Source: an uncultured Pyrinomonas sp.
GTDB taxonomy: Bacteria; Acidobacteriota; Blastocatellia; Pyrinomonadales; Pyrinomonadaceae
Direction: 5' to 3'
Length of the DNA stretch: 5,298 bases
Assembly: GCA_937135995.1 (NCBI GenBank)
Contig: CAKZOF010000663.1
Location: 1-5,298 of the forward strand
The position numbers were made by a program, and so were the translations under genes. The notes under the pieces are model-generated. The model ran no database searches. It worked only from the letters and a program-made list of their open reading frames with translations, and was not told where the DNA came from. Within the stretch, counting starts at the first letter, position 1. Each line of letters begins with the position of its first letter. Shown piece after piece: positions 1 through 5,059 of the stretch.

Positions 1-1
1 T

Positions 2-202
2 TCGACTACGCGGCCCTGGATCCATGGCGCAGCCACGCCGCGACGGGCGGGCGTCAACGCCTTCGGCTTCGGCGGGATCAACGCGCACGTGATCCTGGAG
101 GAAGCGCCGTTGTCGCGCGCGACCTCCGCGCGCGCGCCGAGAGCGTGCGTCGCTCCCATTGCGTCGCGCGCGGGTTCGAATAGAATCTCTTCGGACAACT
201 AG
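2..202 (+). CDS. Beta-ketoacyl synthase (polyketide synthase-type), C-terminal end, partial
   Basis: This is the last 66 codons of a gene entering from the left edge; the start lies outside the window. The frame reads RPWIHG, then RRAGVNAFGFGGINAHVILE. That is the C-terminal signature of thiolase-fold ketosynthase domains of type I polyketide or polyunsaturated-fatty-acid synthases. The His of the NAHV motif is one of the two active-site histidines that support decarboxylative condensation with the catalytic Cys, which is not visible here. After the LEEAP end of the domain only about 30 residues follow, rich in Ala, Arg and Ser and without recognisable motifs, before TAG at 200-202. In modular synthases an acyltransferase linker usually follows this point. 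The protein is therefore either a stand-alone or split ketosynthase or a truncated module. It is convergent with the biotin carrier gene. Family assignment is secure; the type of synthase and its product cannot be told. Confidence 0.88.
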   Translation, partial: STTRPWIHGAATPRRAGVNAFGFGGINAHVILEEAPLSRATSARAPRACVAPIASRAGSNRISSDN

Positions 203-205
203 CAC

Positions 206-228
206 CTCCCGGAGAAATTTTTTTTCTC
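206..228 (+). terminator. Weak candidate terminator in the convergent spacer
   Basis: Just after the ketosynthase stop, CTC (206-208) can pair with GAG (212-214), followed by AAA and a run of eight T (218-225). GAGAAA (212-217) and TTTCTC (223-228) also form a 6-bp inverted repeat. The T8 run is the only one of its length in this GC-rich window, and it lies between two convergent genes, where terminators are expected. The GC stem is only 3 bp, far weaker than a typical intrinsic terminator, so this rests mainly on position and the T run. The rest of 203-296 holds no other feature I can support. Confidence 0.25.
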
Positions 229-296
229 GTCGCCGACGCTCACCACCGTTCACCGCTGTCGCCGGCGTTCGTTCTTCTTTGGAAGACACCTTCGTC

Positions 297-803
297 TCAC
301 TCAACGACGGCGAGCACGTCACCCGCGTTGACCGTCGTCCCTTCGCGCGCGCGAAGTTCTATTACCTTGCCGGACTTGGGCGATTTCATTTCGTTCTGCA
401 TCTTCATCGCCTCGACGACGACTAGTCCGACACCGGCCTCGACCTGTGCCCCTTGCTCGACGAGCACGCGAACAACCTTGCCGGGCATCGGCGCGGTGAT
501 TACGGCGCGCCCCGACGCGCCGCTTGCCGCGCCCGAGGCGTTGCGCAATCGGCGCGGATCGAGCACCTTGACCGGATAATTTCGGCCGCGGATGCTGACT
601 CGATAACCGTTCGGCGCCTCGCTCTCTTCGCGCACACGGCACTCGTAAACTCGGCCTTCGGCGAGCAGCAGGTAGACGCCCGTTTCCGGGCGATACACCT
701 CGATCTCATAGCGCCGCCCATCGAGTTCGACCGTGAAACCGTGGCCGTTGCGTTGGACGTCGAGCGTGCGGCGTTCTCCTTCGATTTCGGTCAGAAGTTT
801 CAT
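297..803 (-). CDS. Biotin carboxyl carrier protein of an acyl-CoA carboxylase
   Basis: A 168-residue carrier that holds biotin and shuttles carboxybiotin from the biotin carboxylase to a carboxyltransferase in the cytoplasm. The C-terminal biotinyl domain (about 100-168) opens with APMPGKV and carries the biotinylation motif EAMKM with Lys134 as acceptor; GDVLAVVE ends the fold. Before it are a small Gly/Ala/Ser linker (about 88-100) and about 85 residues of beta-strand character (FTVELDGRRYEIEV, GYRVSIRGRNYPVKV). This layout fits carriers of propionyl-/acetyl-CoA carboxylase and oxaloacetate-decarboxylase type better than the classic AccB with its long Ala/Pro linker. I chose ATG 803 because AAGGA lies 5 nt upstream and the family-like sequence begins there; in-frame starts at 833 and 869 lack a Shine-Dalgarno. 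It is the last gene of the minus-strand run, 103 nt after the biotin carboxylase gene. Carrier function is near certain; the exact acyl-CoA substrate is unknown. Confidence 0.93.
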   Translation of the reverse strand: MKLLTEIEGERRTLDVQRNGHGFTVELDGRRYEIEVYRPETGVYLLLAEGRVYECRVREESEAPNGYRVSIRGRNYPVKVLDPRRLRNASGAASGASGRAVITAPMPGKVVRVLVEQGAQVEAGVGLVVVEAMKMQNEMKSPKSGKVIELRAREGTTVNAGDVLAVVE

Positions 804-808
804 AAACG

Positions 809-813
809 TCCTT
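809..813 (-). promoter_or_regulatory. Shine-Dalgarno AAGGA for the biotin carrier gene
   Basis: AAGGA on the minus strand, 5 nt before ATG 803. It decides the start in favour of 803 over the longer in-frame options at 833 and 869, which have no purine-rich site at the right distance. Confidence 0.7.
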
Positions 814-824
814 GGATCTGAAAG

Positions 825-853
825 GCGCGCCATGCACGTTAGATGATGCGCGC
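825..853 (-). other. Possible hairpin between the biotin carboxylase and carrier genes
   Basis: On the minus strand GCGCGCAT (853-846) can pair with ATGGCGCGC (833-825) over 8 bp with one bulged G and a 12-nt loop. No T run follows, so it does not look like an intrinsic terminator. If formed in RNA it could act as a stability or processing element between the two cistrons. GC-rich stems of this size arise by chance in such a genome, so confidence is low. The remainder of the 804-906 spacer shows nothing else beyond the Shine-Dalgarno. Confidence 0.25.
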
Positions 854-906
854 GAAAACCTCGTCTCACTGATGGACGCGCCGCGCTTCAAACTCCGCGC
901 AACCGG

Positions 907-2409
907 TCAGCGAAAGAGCAGCGTGCGTCCGGCGAGCCGCCATGCGTTGTTCGTGCGGTGTTCCAGCGCGTTCGTGCGCGCTTCGGCGCGCCGCTCGAAA
1001 GAGGCGATGGCTGCCGCGATGACGGCCATGTCGCGTTCCGTGCGGTCGCCCGAGACCGGAGCGCGCCGCCGGTTGAAGCGCTCGATGAAGCCCGTATCCA
1101 ACTGCCCGCGGATGAACTCGTCGTCGCGGACGATTTCGCGGAAGAAAGGAAGCGTCGTCTTGATGCCTTCGATGAAATATTCATCGAGCGCGCGGCGCAA
1201 GCGGTCGATCGCTTCAGGGCGCGTCCTTCCCCAAGCGACGAGTTTGGAGATCATCGGATCGTAATAGATAGAGACTTCCGCGCCGGCGTAGACGCCGCCA
1301 TCATCGCGTATGCCCGGCCCCGTGGGAACACGAAGCTCGGTGATGCGCCCCGGCGACGGCATGAAGTTGTTCTCCGGATCTTCGGCATAGATACGGCACT
1401 CGATGGCGTGACCGGTCCAGCGAACATCCTCTTGCGTAAAAGAGAGCTTTTCGCCGCTGGCGACGCGAATCTGCTCGCGCACGAGGTCGATGCCCGTGAC
1501 GAGTTCGGTCACCGGATGCTCGACCTGAAGGCGTGTATTCATCTCGAGGAAGTAGAACTCGCGCGTCTCGTCCGAGACAAGGAACTCCACCGTACCGGCG
1601 TTGACGTAGCCCGCAGCGCACGCGATGCGCACGGCGGCTTCGCCCATCCTCGCGCGCAGCTCGGGATCGTTGATCGGCGACGGGCATTCTTCGATCACTT
1701 TCTGATGACGGCGTTGAATCGAGCATTCGCGTTCACCGAGGTGAACGACGTTGCCATGTTCATCGGCGAAGACTTGAATCTCGATGTGGCGCGGGCGTAC
1801 CACCGCTTTTTCGAGATAGACCTGTGGGTCGCCGAAGGCCGAAGCCGCTTCCGATTGGGCCGTGGTGAAGGCCGAAGGCAACTCTTCGGCTGACGCGACC
1901 AACCGCATCCCTTTGCCGCCGCCGCCGGCTGCCGCTTTGAGCATCACGGGGTAACCCAAACGCGCCGCCACTTCGTGCGCCTCTTCGAGCGAACTGAGCG
2001 GTTCGGTGGTTCCCGGCACGATGGGTGCGCCAGCTGATTGAGCGGCGCGCCGCGCGTTGGTCTTCGACCCCATCAGTTCCATGGCTTCGGGGCGCGGGCC
2101 GATGAAAACGAGCCCAGCGTCGCGCACGGCGCGCGCGAACTCGGCGTTTTCGGCGAGAAAGCCGTAGCCCGGATGGATCGCTTCGGCGCCGCTGCGCCGC
2201 GCCGCGTCGATGATGCGTTCGATCTTCAAGTAGCTTTCGACCGACGGCGCTGCGCCGATGGCGTAAGCTTCATCGGCGAGCCGCACGTGCAACGCGGTGC
2301 GATCCGCCTCCGAGTAGACAGCCACGGGCGAGATCCCGAGTTCGCGGCAAGCGCGAATGATGCGCACGGCGATTTCGCCGCGGTTAGCGATCAGGATTTT
2401 GCGGAACAT
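907..2409 (-). CDS. Biotin carboxylase subunit of an acetyl-/propionyl-CoA-type carboxylase
   Basis: A 500-residue ATP-grasp enzyme that carboxylates biotin on its carrier protein using ATP and bicarbonate. The N-terminal domain opens with FRKILIANRGEIAVRIIRAC and includes HPGYGFLAEN (79-88). The ATP lid has the glycine loop AAAGGGGKGM (159-168). RRHQKVIEE carries the conserved Lys (237). Metal-binding Glu275 and Glu289 are present, and EMNTRLQVEHPVTE supplies the catalytic Arg293 and Glu297. The C-terminal domain follows, with AIECRIYAEDP and GIKTTLPF. No catalytic residue appears missing. It is about 50 residues longer than E. coli AccC (449), ending in an Arg/Ala-rich helix and a WRLAGR segment, as seen in many acyl-CoA carboxylase alpha chains before their carrier part. 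ATG 2409 begins exactly at the family N-terminus; AAAAGG lies 3 nt upstream, rather close. A TTG at 2466 would add 19 residues without family support. The order is carboxylase then carrier, the reverse of E. coli accBC. Confidence 0.96.
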   Translation of the reverse strand: MFRKILIANRGEIAVRIIRACRELGISPVAVYSEADRTALHVRLADEAYAIGAAPSVESYLKIERIIDAARRSGAEAIHPGYGFLAENAEFARAVRDAGLVFIGPRPEAMELMGSKTNARRAAQSAGAPIVPGTTEPLSSLEEAHEVAARLGYPVMLKAAAGGGGKGMRLVASAEELPSAFTTAQSEAASAFGDPQVYLEKAVVRPRHIEIQVFADEHGNVVHLGERECSIQRRHQKVIEECPSPINDPELRARMGEAAVRIACAAGYVNAGTVEFLVSDETREFYFLEMNTRLQVEHPVTELVTGIDLVREQIRVASGEKLSFTQEDVRWTGHAIECRIYAEDPENNFMPSPGRITELRVPTGPGIRDDGGVYAGAEVSIYYDPMISKLVAWGRTRPEAIDRLRRALDEYFIEGIKTTLPFFREIVRDDEFIRGQLDTGFIERFNRRRAPVSGDRTERDMAVIAAAIASFERRAEARTNALEHRTNNAWRLAGRTLLFR

Positions 2410-2513
2410 GAGCCTTTTCGCGTCTTCCTCGACTGAAGATCTTCCGCCGAACTCGGCATGTACCAATCACGTGCTGCTGGCGAATCAGGCGTTCGACCAC
2501 AAAGGCGGGCCGT

Positions 2514-2684
2514 TCAGTGAACCTTTTCGCCGCTGTTTCGGCGCAGATTCGCGCCGTCGGCGAACAAGGCTGCGACCTGTCCGACGCGCTCGCCGAAGGT
2601 TTTCAGTGCCCTGTCTCCGAAATCTTCTCCGTCTCGTGGCCCAGCTTCGAAACGTTCTTCTCGCGCGTGCCCTCGTGCGCTCAT
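2514..2684 (-). CDS. Doubtful small ORF, 56 residues, coupled to the zinc-ribbon gene
   Basis: The ATG overlaps the stop of the zinc-ribbon gene as ATGA, and the frame stays open for 56 codons to TGA 2514-2516. I recognise no family. The second half (from about 2600) has strongly GC-biased third positions, about 22 of 28 codons, and reads LKTFGERVGQVAALFADGAN, a plausible amphipathic helix. The first half in this frame has poor third-position bias, about 11 of 27. The same bases read in the frame of the zinc-ribbon gene (2680-2606) have about 22 of 25 GC-ending codons, but that frame has no start codon and ends in TGA. One base too many in the GGG at 2670-2672 and one too few in the GGG at 2609-2611 would give one continuous, well-biased protein of about the same size. 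It may be a real small gene with two indels, a decayed gene, or chance. The rest of the spacer, 2410-2513, shows nothing clear. Confidence 0.35.
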   Translation of the reverse strand: MSARGHAREERFEAGPRDGEDFGDRALKTFGERVGQVAALFADGANLRRNSGEKVH

Positions 2685-3601
2685 TTCGCTCGGCTGTTGC
2701 GGTTGACGGTGGCGAGCGCGCCCGCCGATTTGAGCGGGCGCGGTTCGGCGACGATCACGCCGTTTTTGATTGAACGGTCGTCTTCTGTACCGTAAATCCC
2801 ATCAGGGCCGGGCCAGAGCAGTTCGTAATCGGTGAAAGAGACGGTCTCCAATCCGTCAACCGGAGCAGCATCCGTGTCGGCGCGCACGGCCACTTGGCGC
2901 AGGCGCGCGCGGCGCACAGGGCGCTGTCGTTCCATGCGCGCCGCCTGCACCGAACTCGGAACGTAGTTAGCCATCTCTAATTGAGCCAGCAGCTTGGCGT
3001 TGGTCCCCTGTGGATCGGGTAGACGGCGCAGGTCGTCGAGCGAAGCCGGATAGGTTCCGTAGCGCGCTTTGTACTCGAGCAACATGCGGTGCGTTCCGTA
3101 GAGCATCGACTGCACCGCTGCTTCGCGCGCCAAGCGCCGCTGTTCGATGAGTTCAGGGATGAAGAGCGCTGTGAAAGCGAGGTTGGCGACGAACACCAAC
3201 CCTGCCGTCGCGTGTCCGACGAGGGCGAATCTCCGCCAGAGGAAACGATGTGGTTCGCGTTGCACGCGGCGGCGGAGAACCGAGCAGGCCCAGAAGACGG
3301 CGAGCGACAGCGGTAGCAGCAGGTACTTCGCACGCCACATGGCGGTGGTCGCTGCGGAGATGAATTCTGTTGGATCTCGCGGTAGCAAGTGCCCGCGTCG
3401 GCCCAGTTCCGTGGCGACCGCGCCGAGCGACGCGAGCGCGAGAAGAAGACCGGCCACGCCGATAAAGAGCGTGCGCCCAACGAGCGGCAGTTCCGTGTCG
3501 GGTGGTGGCAGCGGTGGTCCCACCGGACGCGCGCCGCAGGCTGCGCAGCCTTGTTGCCACTCAGTGGAGAGTTTCGATCCGCAGCATGGGCAGATGTTCA
3601 A
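2681..3601 (-). CDS. Zinc-ribbon membrane protein with a GspG-like C-terminal segment
   Basis: A 306-residue protein of unknown function. Residues 1-25 form a zinc ribbon (C4-x2-C7 and C19-x2-C22). Hydrophobic helices follow at about 42-64, 92-109 and 126-149. The Arg-rich loop at 110-125 should be cytoplasmic, which puts the ribbon inside and the C-terminus outside the membrane. That outer part resembles the globular region of type II secretion pseudopilin GspG. GTHRMLLEYKARYGTYPASL (169-188) has the family's helix and YPASLDDL turn, and WPGPDGIYGTEDD (263-275) matches the GPDG..GTxDD loop whose acidic residues bind calcium in GspG. There is no prepilin peptidase site, so it would not be processed as a pilin. 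A TGA lies two codons before TTG 3601, so TTG is the earliest start; GAGGTG sits 9 nt upstream. Start choice and topology are sound; function is unassigned. It lies 99 nt after the phosphatidyltransferase gene. Confidence 0.82.
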   Translation of the reverse strand: MNICPCCGSKLSTEWQQGCAACGARPVGPPLPPPDTELPLVGRTLFIGVAGLLLALASLGAVATELGRRGHLLPRDPTEFISAATTAMWRAKYLLLPLSLAVFWACSVLRRRVQREPHRFLWRRFALVGHATAGLVFVANLAFTALFIPELIEQRRLAREAAVQSMLYGTHRMLLEYKARYGTYPASLDDLRRLPDPQGTNAKLLAQLEMANYVPSSVQAARMERQRPVRRARLRQVAVRADTDAAPVDGLETVSFTDYELLWPGPDGIYGTEDDRSIKNGVIVAEPRPLKSAGALATVNRNSRAK

Positions 3602-3610
3602 CGCTCAAGG

Positions 3611-3616
3611 CACCTC
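3611..3616 (-). promoter_or_regulatory. Shine-Dalgarno GAGGTG for the TTG-started zinc-ribbon gene
   Basis: GAGGTG on the minus strand, 9 nt before TTG 3601. Together with the in-frame TGA at 3607-3605 and the zinc-ribbon cysteine at residue 4, it supports TTG as the true start. Confidence 0.6.
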
Positions 3617-3634
3617 GCAATTCTCTGCTTTCGA

Positions 3635-3659
3635 GGCACACTGGCTGTCGCCATGTGCC
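3635..3659 (-). other. Strong hairpin in the phosphatidyltransferase/zinc-ribbon spacer
   Basis: On the minus strand GGCACATGGC pairs with GCCA-G-TGTGCC around a GACA tetraloop: 10 bp with one bulged G. A second inverted repeat, TTCGAGGC (3684-3677) with GCCTCGAA (3637-3630), encloses it and shares the bases GCC at 3635-3637, so the full forms of the two stems compete. No T run follows on either strand, which argues against an intrinsic terminator. The position, between one gene's stop (3701) and the next gene's Shine-Dalgarno (3611-3616), suits an RNA stability element or a translation-control structure. Role is inferred only. Confidence 0.5.
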
Positions 3660-3700
3660 GTCCTCTTTCAGTCATCGCCTCGAACTTCCGCCGCGTCGCT

Positions 3701-4399
3701 TCAAACGCGCGCTTGTTGCGCGACCCTCGACGCCGGTTGCGGCCTCTGATCCGCGACGTCCGCGCCAGCGCGCGCTGCTTCGACCCGCTGGACCTCACGC
3801 CACGTGTGGTACATGCGGTGTGCGAAGGTCCAGAAAGAGCCGATGGCGAGAACCCAAAGAACCGCTGGCATGCGGTTCAATAGCGGATGGTCCGAGTTGG
3901 GATGCGTCGTCAACGCGCCGATGATCAATAGCACCACGCGTTCGGGACGGCGCAAGAATCCGACATCACACTTCGGGATCAAGCTCTCGGCGCGCGCGCT
4001 CGTGTAACTGACGAGTACCGACCCCATCAGCGCCGCGCCCGCCAGAAAGACGTTGAGCGTCGAATGGTACTGCGTGTCGCGCGCGTAGAAGACCATCAGG
4101 CCGACGAAGACGACCATGTCCGACAGACGATCGAGCGACGAATCGAGAAAGGCCCCGAAGCGCGTCACGCGACCGGTTAGACGCGCCACCTTGCCGTCGA
4201 GCATGTCGAAGAGGTTGGCGACGATCAGGATGATGCCGGCCCAGAAGAAATGTCCGAAGCCGAAGAGCAGGCCGCAGAGGACGTTGATCGCAACGCCCGT
4301 CACCGTCAATAGGTTGGGGTTGATCGAAGAGCGCGCCAGCGCCTCGACCATGGCGTTGACGATGCGTCCCGCTCCGCGTCCGATGCTCGCTCCGAACAC
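3701..4399 (-). CDS. CDP-alcohol phosphatidyltransferase, phosphatidylinositol-phosphate-synthase-like
   Basis: A 232-residue integral membrane enzyme that moves a phosphatidyl group from CDP-diacylglycerol to an alcohol. The full family signature D-x2-DG-x2-AR-x8-G-x3-D-x3-D is intact, with D65, D68, G69, A72, R73, G82, D86 and D90; these acidic residues bind the metal and CDP. Several hydrophobic helices surround it. Further on, SYTSARAESL (131-140) and RRPERVVLL (150-158) match the segments SYIKARAEA and ERPERLII that I recall from mycobacterial PgsA1, which makes phosphatidylinositol phosphate from inositol 3-phosphate. I therefore favour an inositol-phosphate acceptor over glycerol phosphate or serine, by resemblance only. 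The last 30 residues are Ala/Arg/Gln-rich and probably cytoplasmic. Start GTG 4399 lies 4 nt after the greA stop with GAGGA 8 nt upstream inside greA, so the two are likely co-translated. Confidence 0.88.
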   Translation of the reverse strand: MFGASIGRGAGRIVNAMVEALARSSINPNLLTVTGVAINVLCGLLFGFGHFFWAGIILIVANLFDMLDGKVARLTGRVTRFGAFLDSSLDRLSDMVVFVGLMVFYARDTQYHSTLNVFLAGAALMGSVLVSYTSARAESLIPKCDVGFLRRPERVVLLIIGALTTHPNSDHPLLNRMPAVLWVLAIGSFWTFAHRMYHTWREVQRVEAARAGADVADQRPQPASRVAQQARV

Positions 4400-4403
4400 C
4401 TGT

Positions 4404-4928
4404 TTAGTCCTCGTCCTGCTTTTCGTTGTCCGCGCCGCCGTCGTGCGCGGATCGTTCCGCCATCTCGTCGTGCAGCGTCTTCAGACTAAGGATTTCAAAG
4501 CGACGCGGCCCCGAAGGCGTCTGCACGAGAACTTCGTCGCCCTCTTCGCGTCCCATCAAGCTCCGCCCGATCGGCGATGTGGTCGAGATCAGACCGGCCT
4601 GCGGGTCGCTCTCTTCGGGCGTCACCAGTCGGTAGGTGATCTCTTCGTCGCGCTCTTTGTCCAGCAGCACGAGCGTTGAACCATAGGCCGCACGGTCGCG
4701 CGGCACTTGCGATAGATCTATCGAGGCGATCTGGCTGATGCGCTCGCGTAGCTGGCGAATGCGCGCTTTGACGACTTGTTGCCGTTCCAGCGCCGCTTTG
4801 TACTCAGCGTTTTCGCGCAGGTCGCCGTATTCGCGCGCACGTTTGATCTCGCGCGGCAGATGCACGCGAAGTTCCGTTTCCAGTTCCTCCAGTTCCGCTT
4901 CGAGCTTCTTTTTGATCTCTTCCGTCAC
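4404..4928 (-). CDS. greA: Transcription elongation factor GreA
   Basis: A 174-residue factor that enters the RNA polymerase secondary channel and stimulates cleavage of backtracked transcripts. Residues 1-70 form the antiparallel coiled coil, starting TEEIKKKLEAELEELE. The tip motif REYGDLRENAEYKAA is intact, with the two acidic residues that help hold the catalytic magnesium at D36 and E39 (equivalent to E. coli D41 and E44). The C-terminal FKBP-like domain shows GLISTTSPIGRSLMG and GDEVLVQTPSG. It is about 16 residues longer than E. coli GreA (158) through a hydrophilic, mostly acidic tail ending NEKQDED, which does not obscure the family call. I chose GTG 4928 because GGTGGAG lies 5 nt upstream; an in-frame GTG at 4946 would add six residues and is less well placed. 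Its last codons carry the ribosome site of the next gene. A consensus promoter precedes it. Confidence 0.96.
   Translation of the reverse strand: MTEEIKKKLEAELEELETELRVHLPREIKRAREYGDLRENAEYKAALERQQVVKARIRQLRERISQIASIDLSQVPRDRAAYGSTLVLLDKERDEEITYRLVTPEESDPQAGLISTTSPIGRSLMGREEGDEVLVQTPSGPRRFEILSLKTLHDEMAERSAHDGGADNEKQDED
4408..4412 (-). promoter_or_regulatory. Shine-Dalgarno GAGGA inside the greA 3' end
   Basis: GAGGA on the minus strand, 8 nt before GTG 4399, formed by the acidic codons just before the greA stop. It supports GTG 4399 as the start of the phosphatidyltransferase and translational coupling with greA. Confidence 0.6.
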
Positions 4929-4933
4929 CCTTG

Positions 4934-4940
4934 CTCCACC
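4934..4940 (-). promoter_or_regulatory. Shine-Dalgarno GGTGGAG for greA
   Basis: GGTGGAG on the minus strand, 5 nt before GTG 4928. It overlaps the codons between GTG 4946 and GTG 4928, which favours the shorter GreA as the translated form. Confidence 0.65.
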
Positions 4941-4942
4941 TC

Positions 4943-4975
4943 TCACGCGCCGGCCCGAGGGAGCCGGGCGTTCAT
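4943..4975 (-). CDS. Possible 10-residue upstream ORF in the greA leader
   Basis: Within the leader, ATG 4975 opens MNARLPRAGA and stops at TGA 4945-4943, three nucleotides before the greA Shine-Dalgarno. The stop overlaps the alternative GTG at 4946-4944 as GTGA. The body of the ORF spans a 5-bp all-GC stem, GCCCG (4969-4965) with CGGGC (4957-4953), loop 7 nt. Ribosomes translating it could open or close structure next to the greA start. No good ribosome site precedes ATG 4975, and a frame this short can arise by chance. Confidence 0.2.
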   Translation of the reverse strand: MNARLPRAGA

Positions 4976-5021
4976 CCGAGTTTTACGGTTTTGATATGGC
5001 GCGTTCAAGTCGCAAAAGCGA

Positions 5022-5050
5022 ATTATACCGAGCTTGGACGGGTTTGGGAA
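5022..5050 (-). promoter_or_regulatory. Sigma-70-type promoter for greA and downstream genes
   Basis: On the minus strand TATAAT (5027-5022) is a perfect -10 hexamer. With 17-bp spacing, TTCCCA (5050-5045) keeps four of six bases of TTGACA, including the initial TT. It sits just after the phosphofructokinase stop (5060-5062), so greA need not depend on read-through. Predicted initiation near 5015 leaves a leader of about 87 nt before GTG 4928. Confidence 0.7.
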
Positions 5051-5059
5051 AGCGGCCTG

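Noticed and set aside
231..275. GTCGCCGACGC and GTCGCCGGCGT in the convergent spacer considered as a repeat or a terminator stem.
   Set aside because: They are short, imperfect and mainly in direct orientation; the inverted pairing needs a 3-nt bulge and has no T run.
292..870. The 10-mer TCGTCTCACT occurs at 292-301 and 861-870, flanking the biotin carrier gene like a target duplication.
   Set aside because: Several repeated 10-mers are expected by chance in about 5.3 kb; no mobile-element gene or inverted ends accompany it, and the first copy includes the gene's own stop codon.
958..1893. A 311-codon open frame on the plus strand opposite the biotin carboxylase gene.
   Set aside because: It is antisense to a gene with every catalytic motif, has no family motif of its own, and long antisense frames are common in GC-rich DNA.
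2435..2457. Adjacent dyads GAAGATCTTC (2435-2444) and GCCGAACTCGGC (2446-2457) just upstream of the biotin carboxylase gene, resembling an operator.
   Set aside because: About five perfect 10-bp palindromes are expected in a window this size, the second has only a 2-nt loop, and no convincing promoter is next to them.
2410..2513. A separate promoter for the biotin carboxylase gene, with TACATG preceded 16 nt upstream by TTCGCC.
   Set aside because: Both boxes match the sigma-70 consensus poorly, so it does not stand out from background.
3598..3798. A 66-codon minus-strand frame overlapping the phosphatidyltransferase end and stopping at the zinc-ribbon start.
   Set aside because: Its first half lies out of frame in a well-supported gene, its composition is Arg-rich as in shadow frames, and the hairpin accounts better for the spacer.
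4953..4969. GC hairpin in the greA leader considered as a terminator of the phosphofructokinase gene.
   Set aside because: It lies downstream of the TATAAT promoter and has no T run after it on the minus strand.
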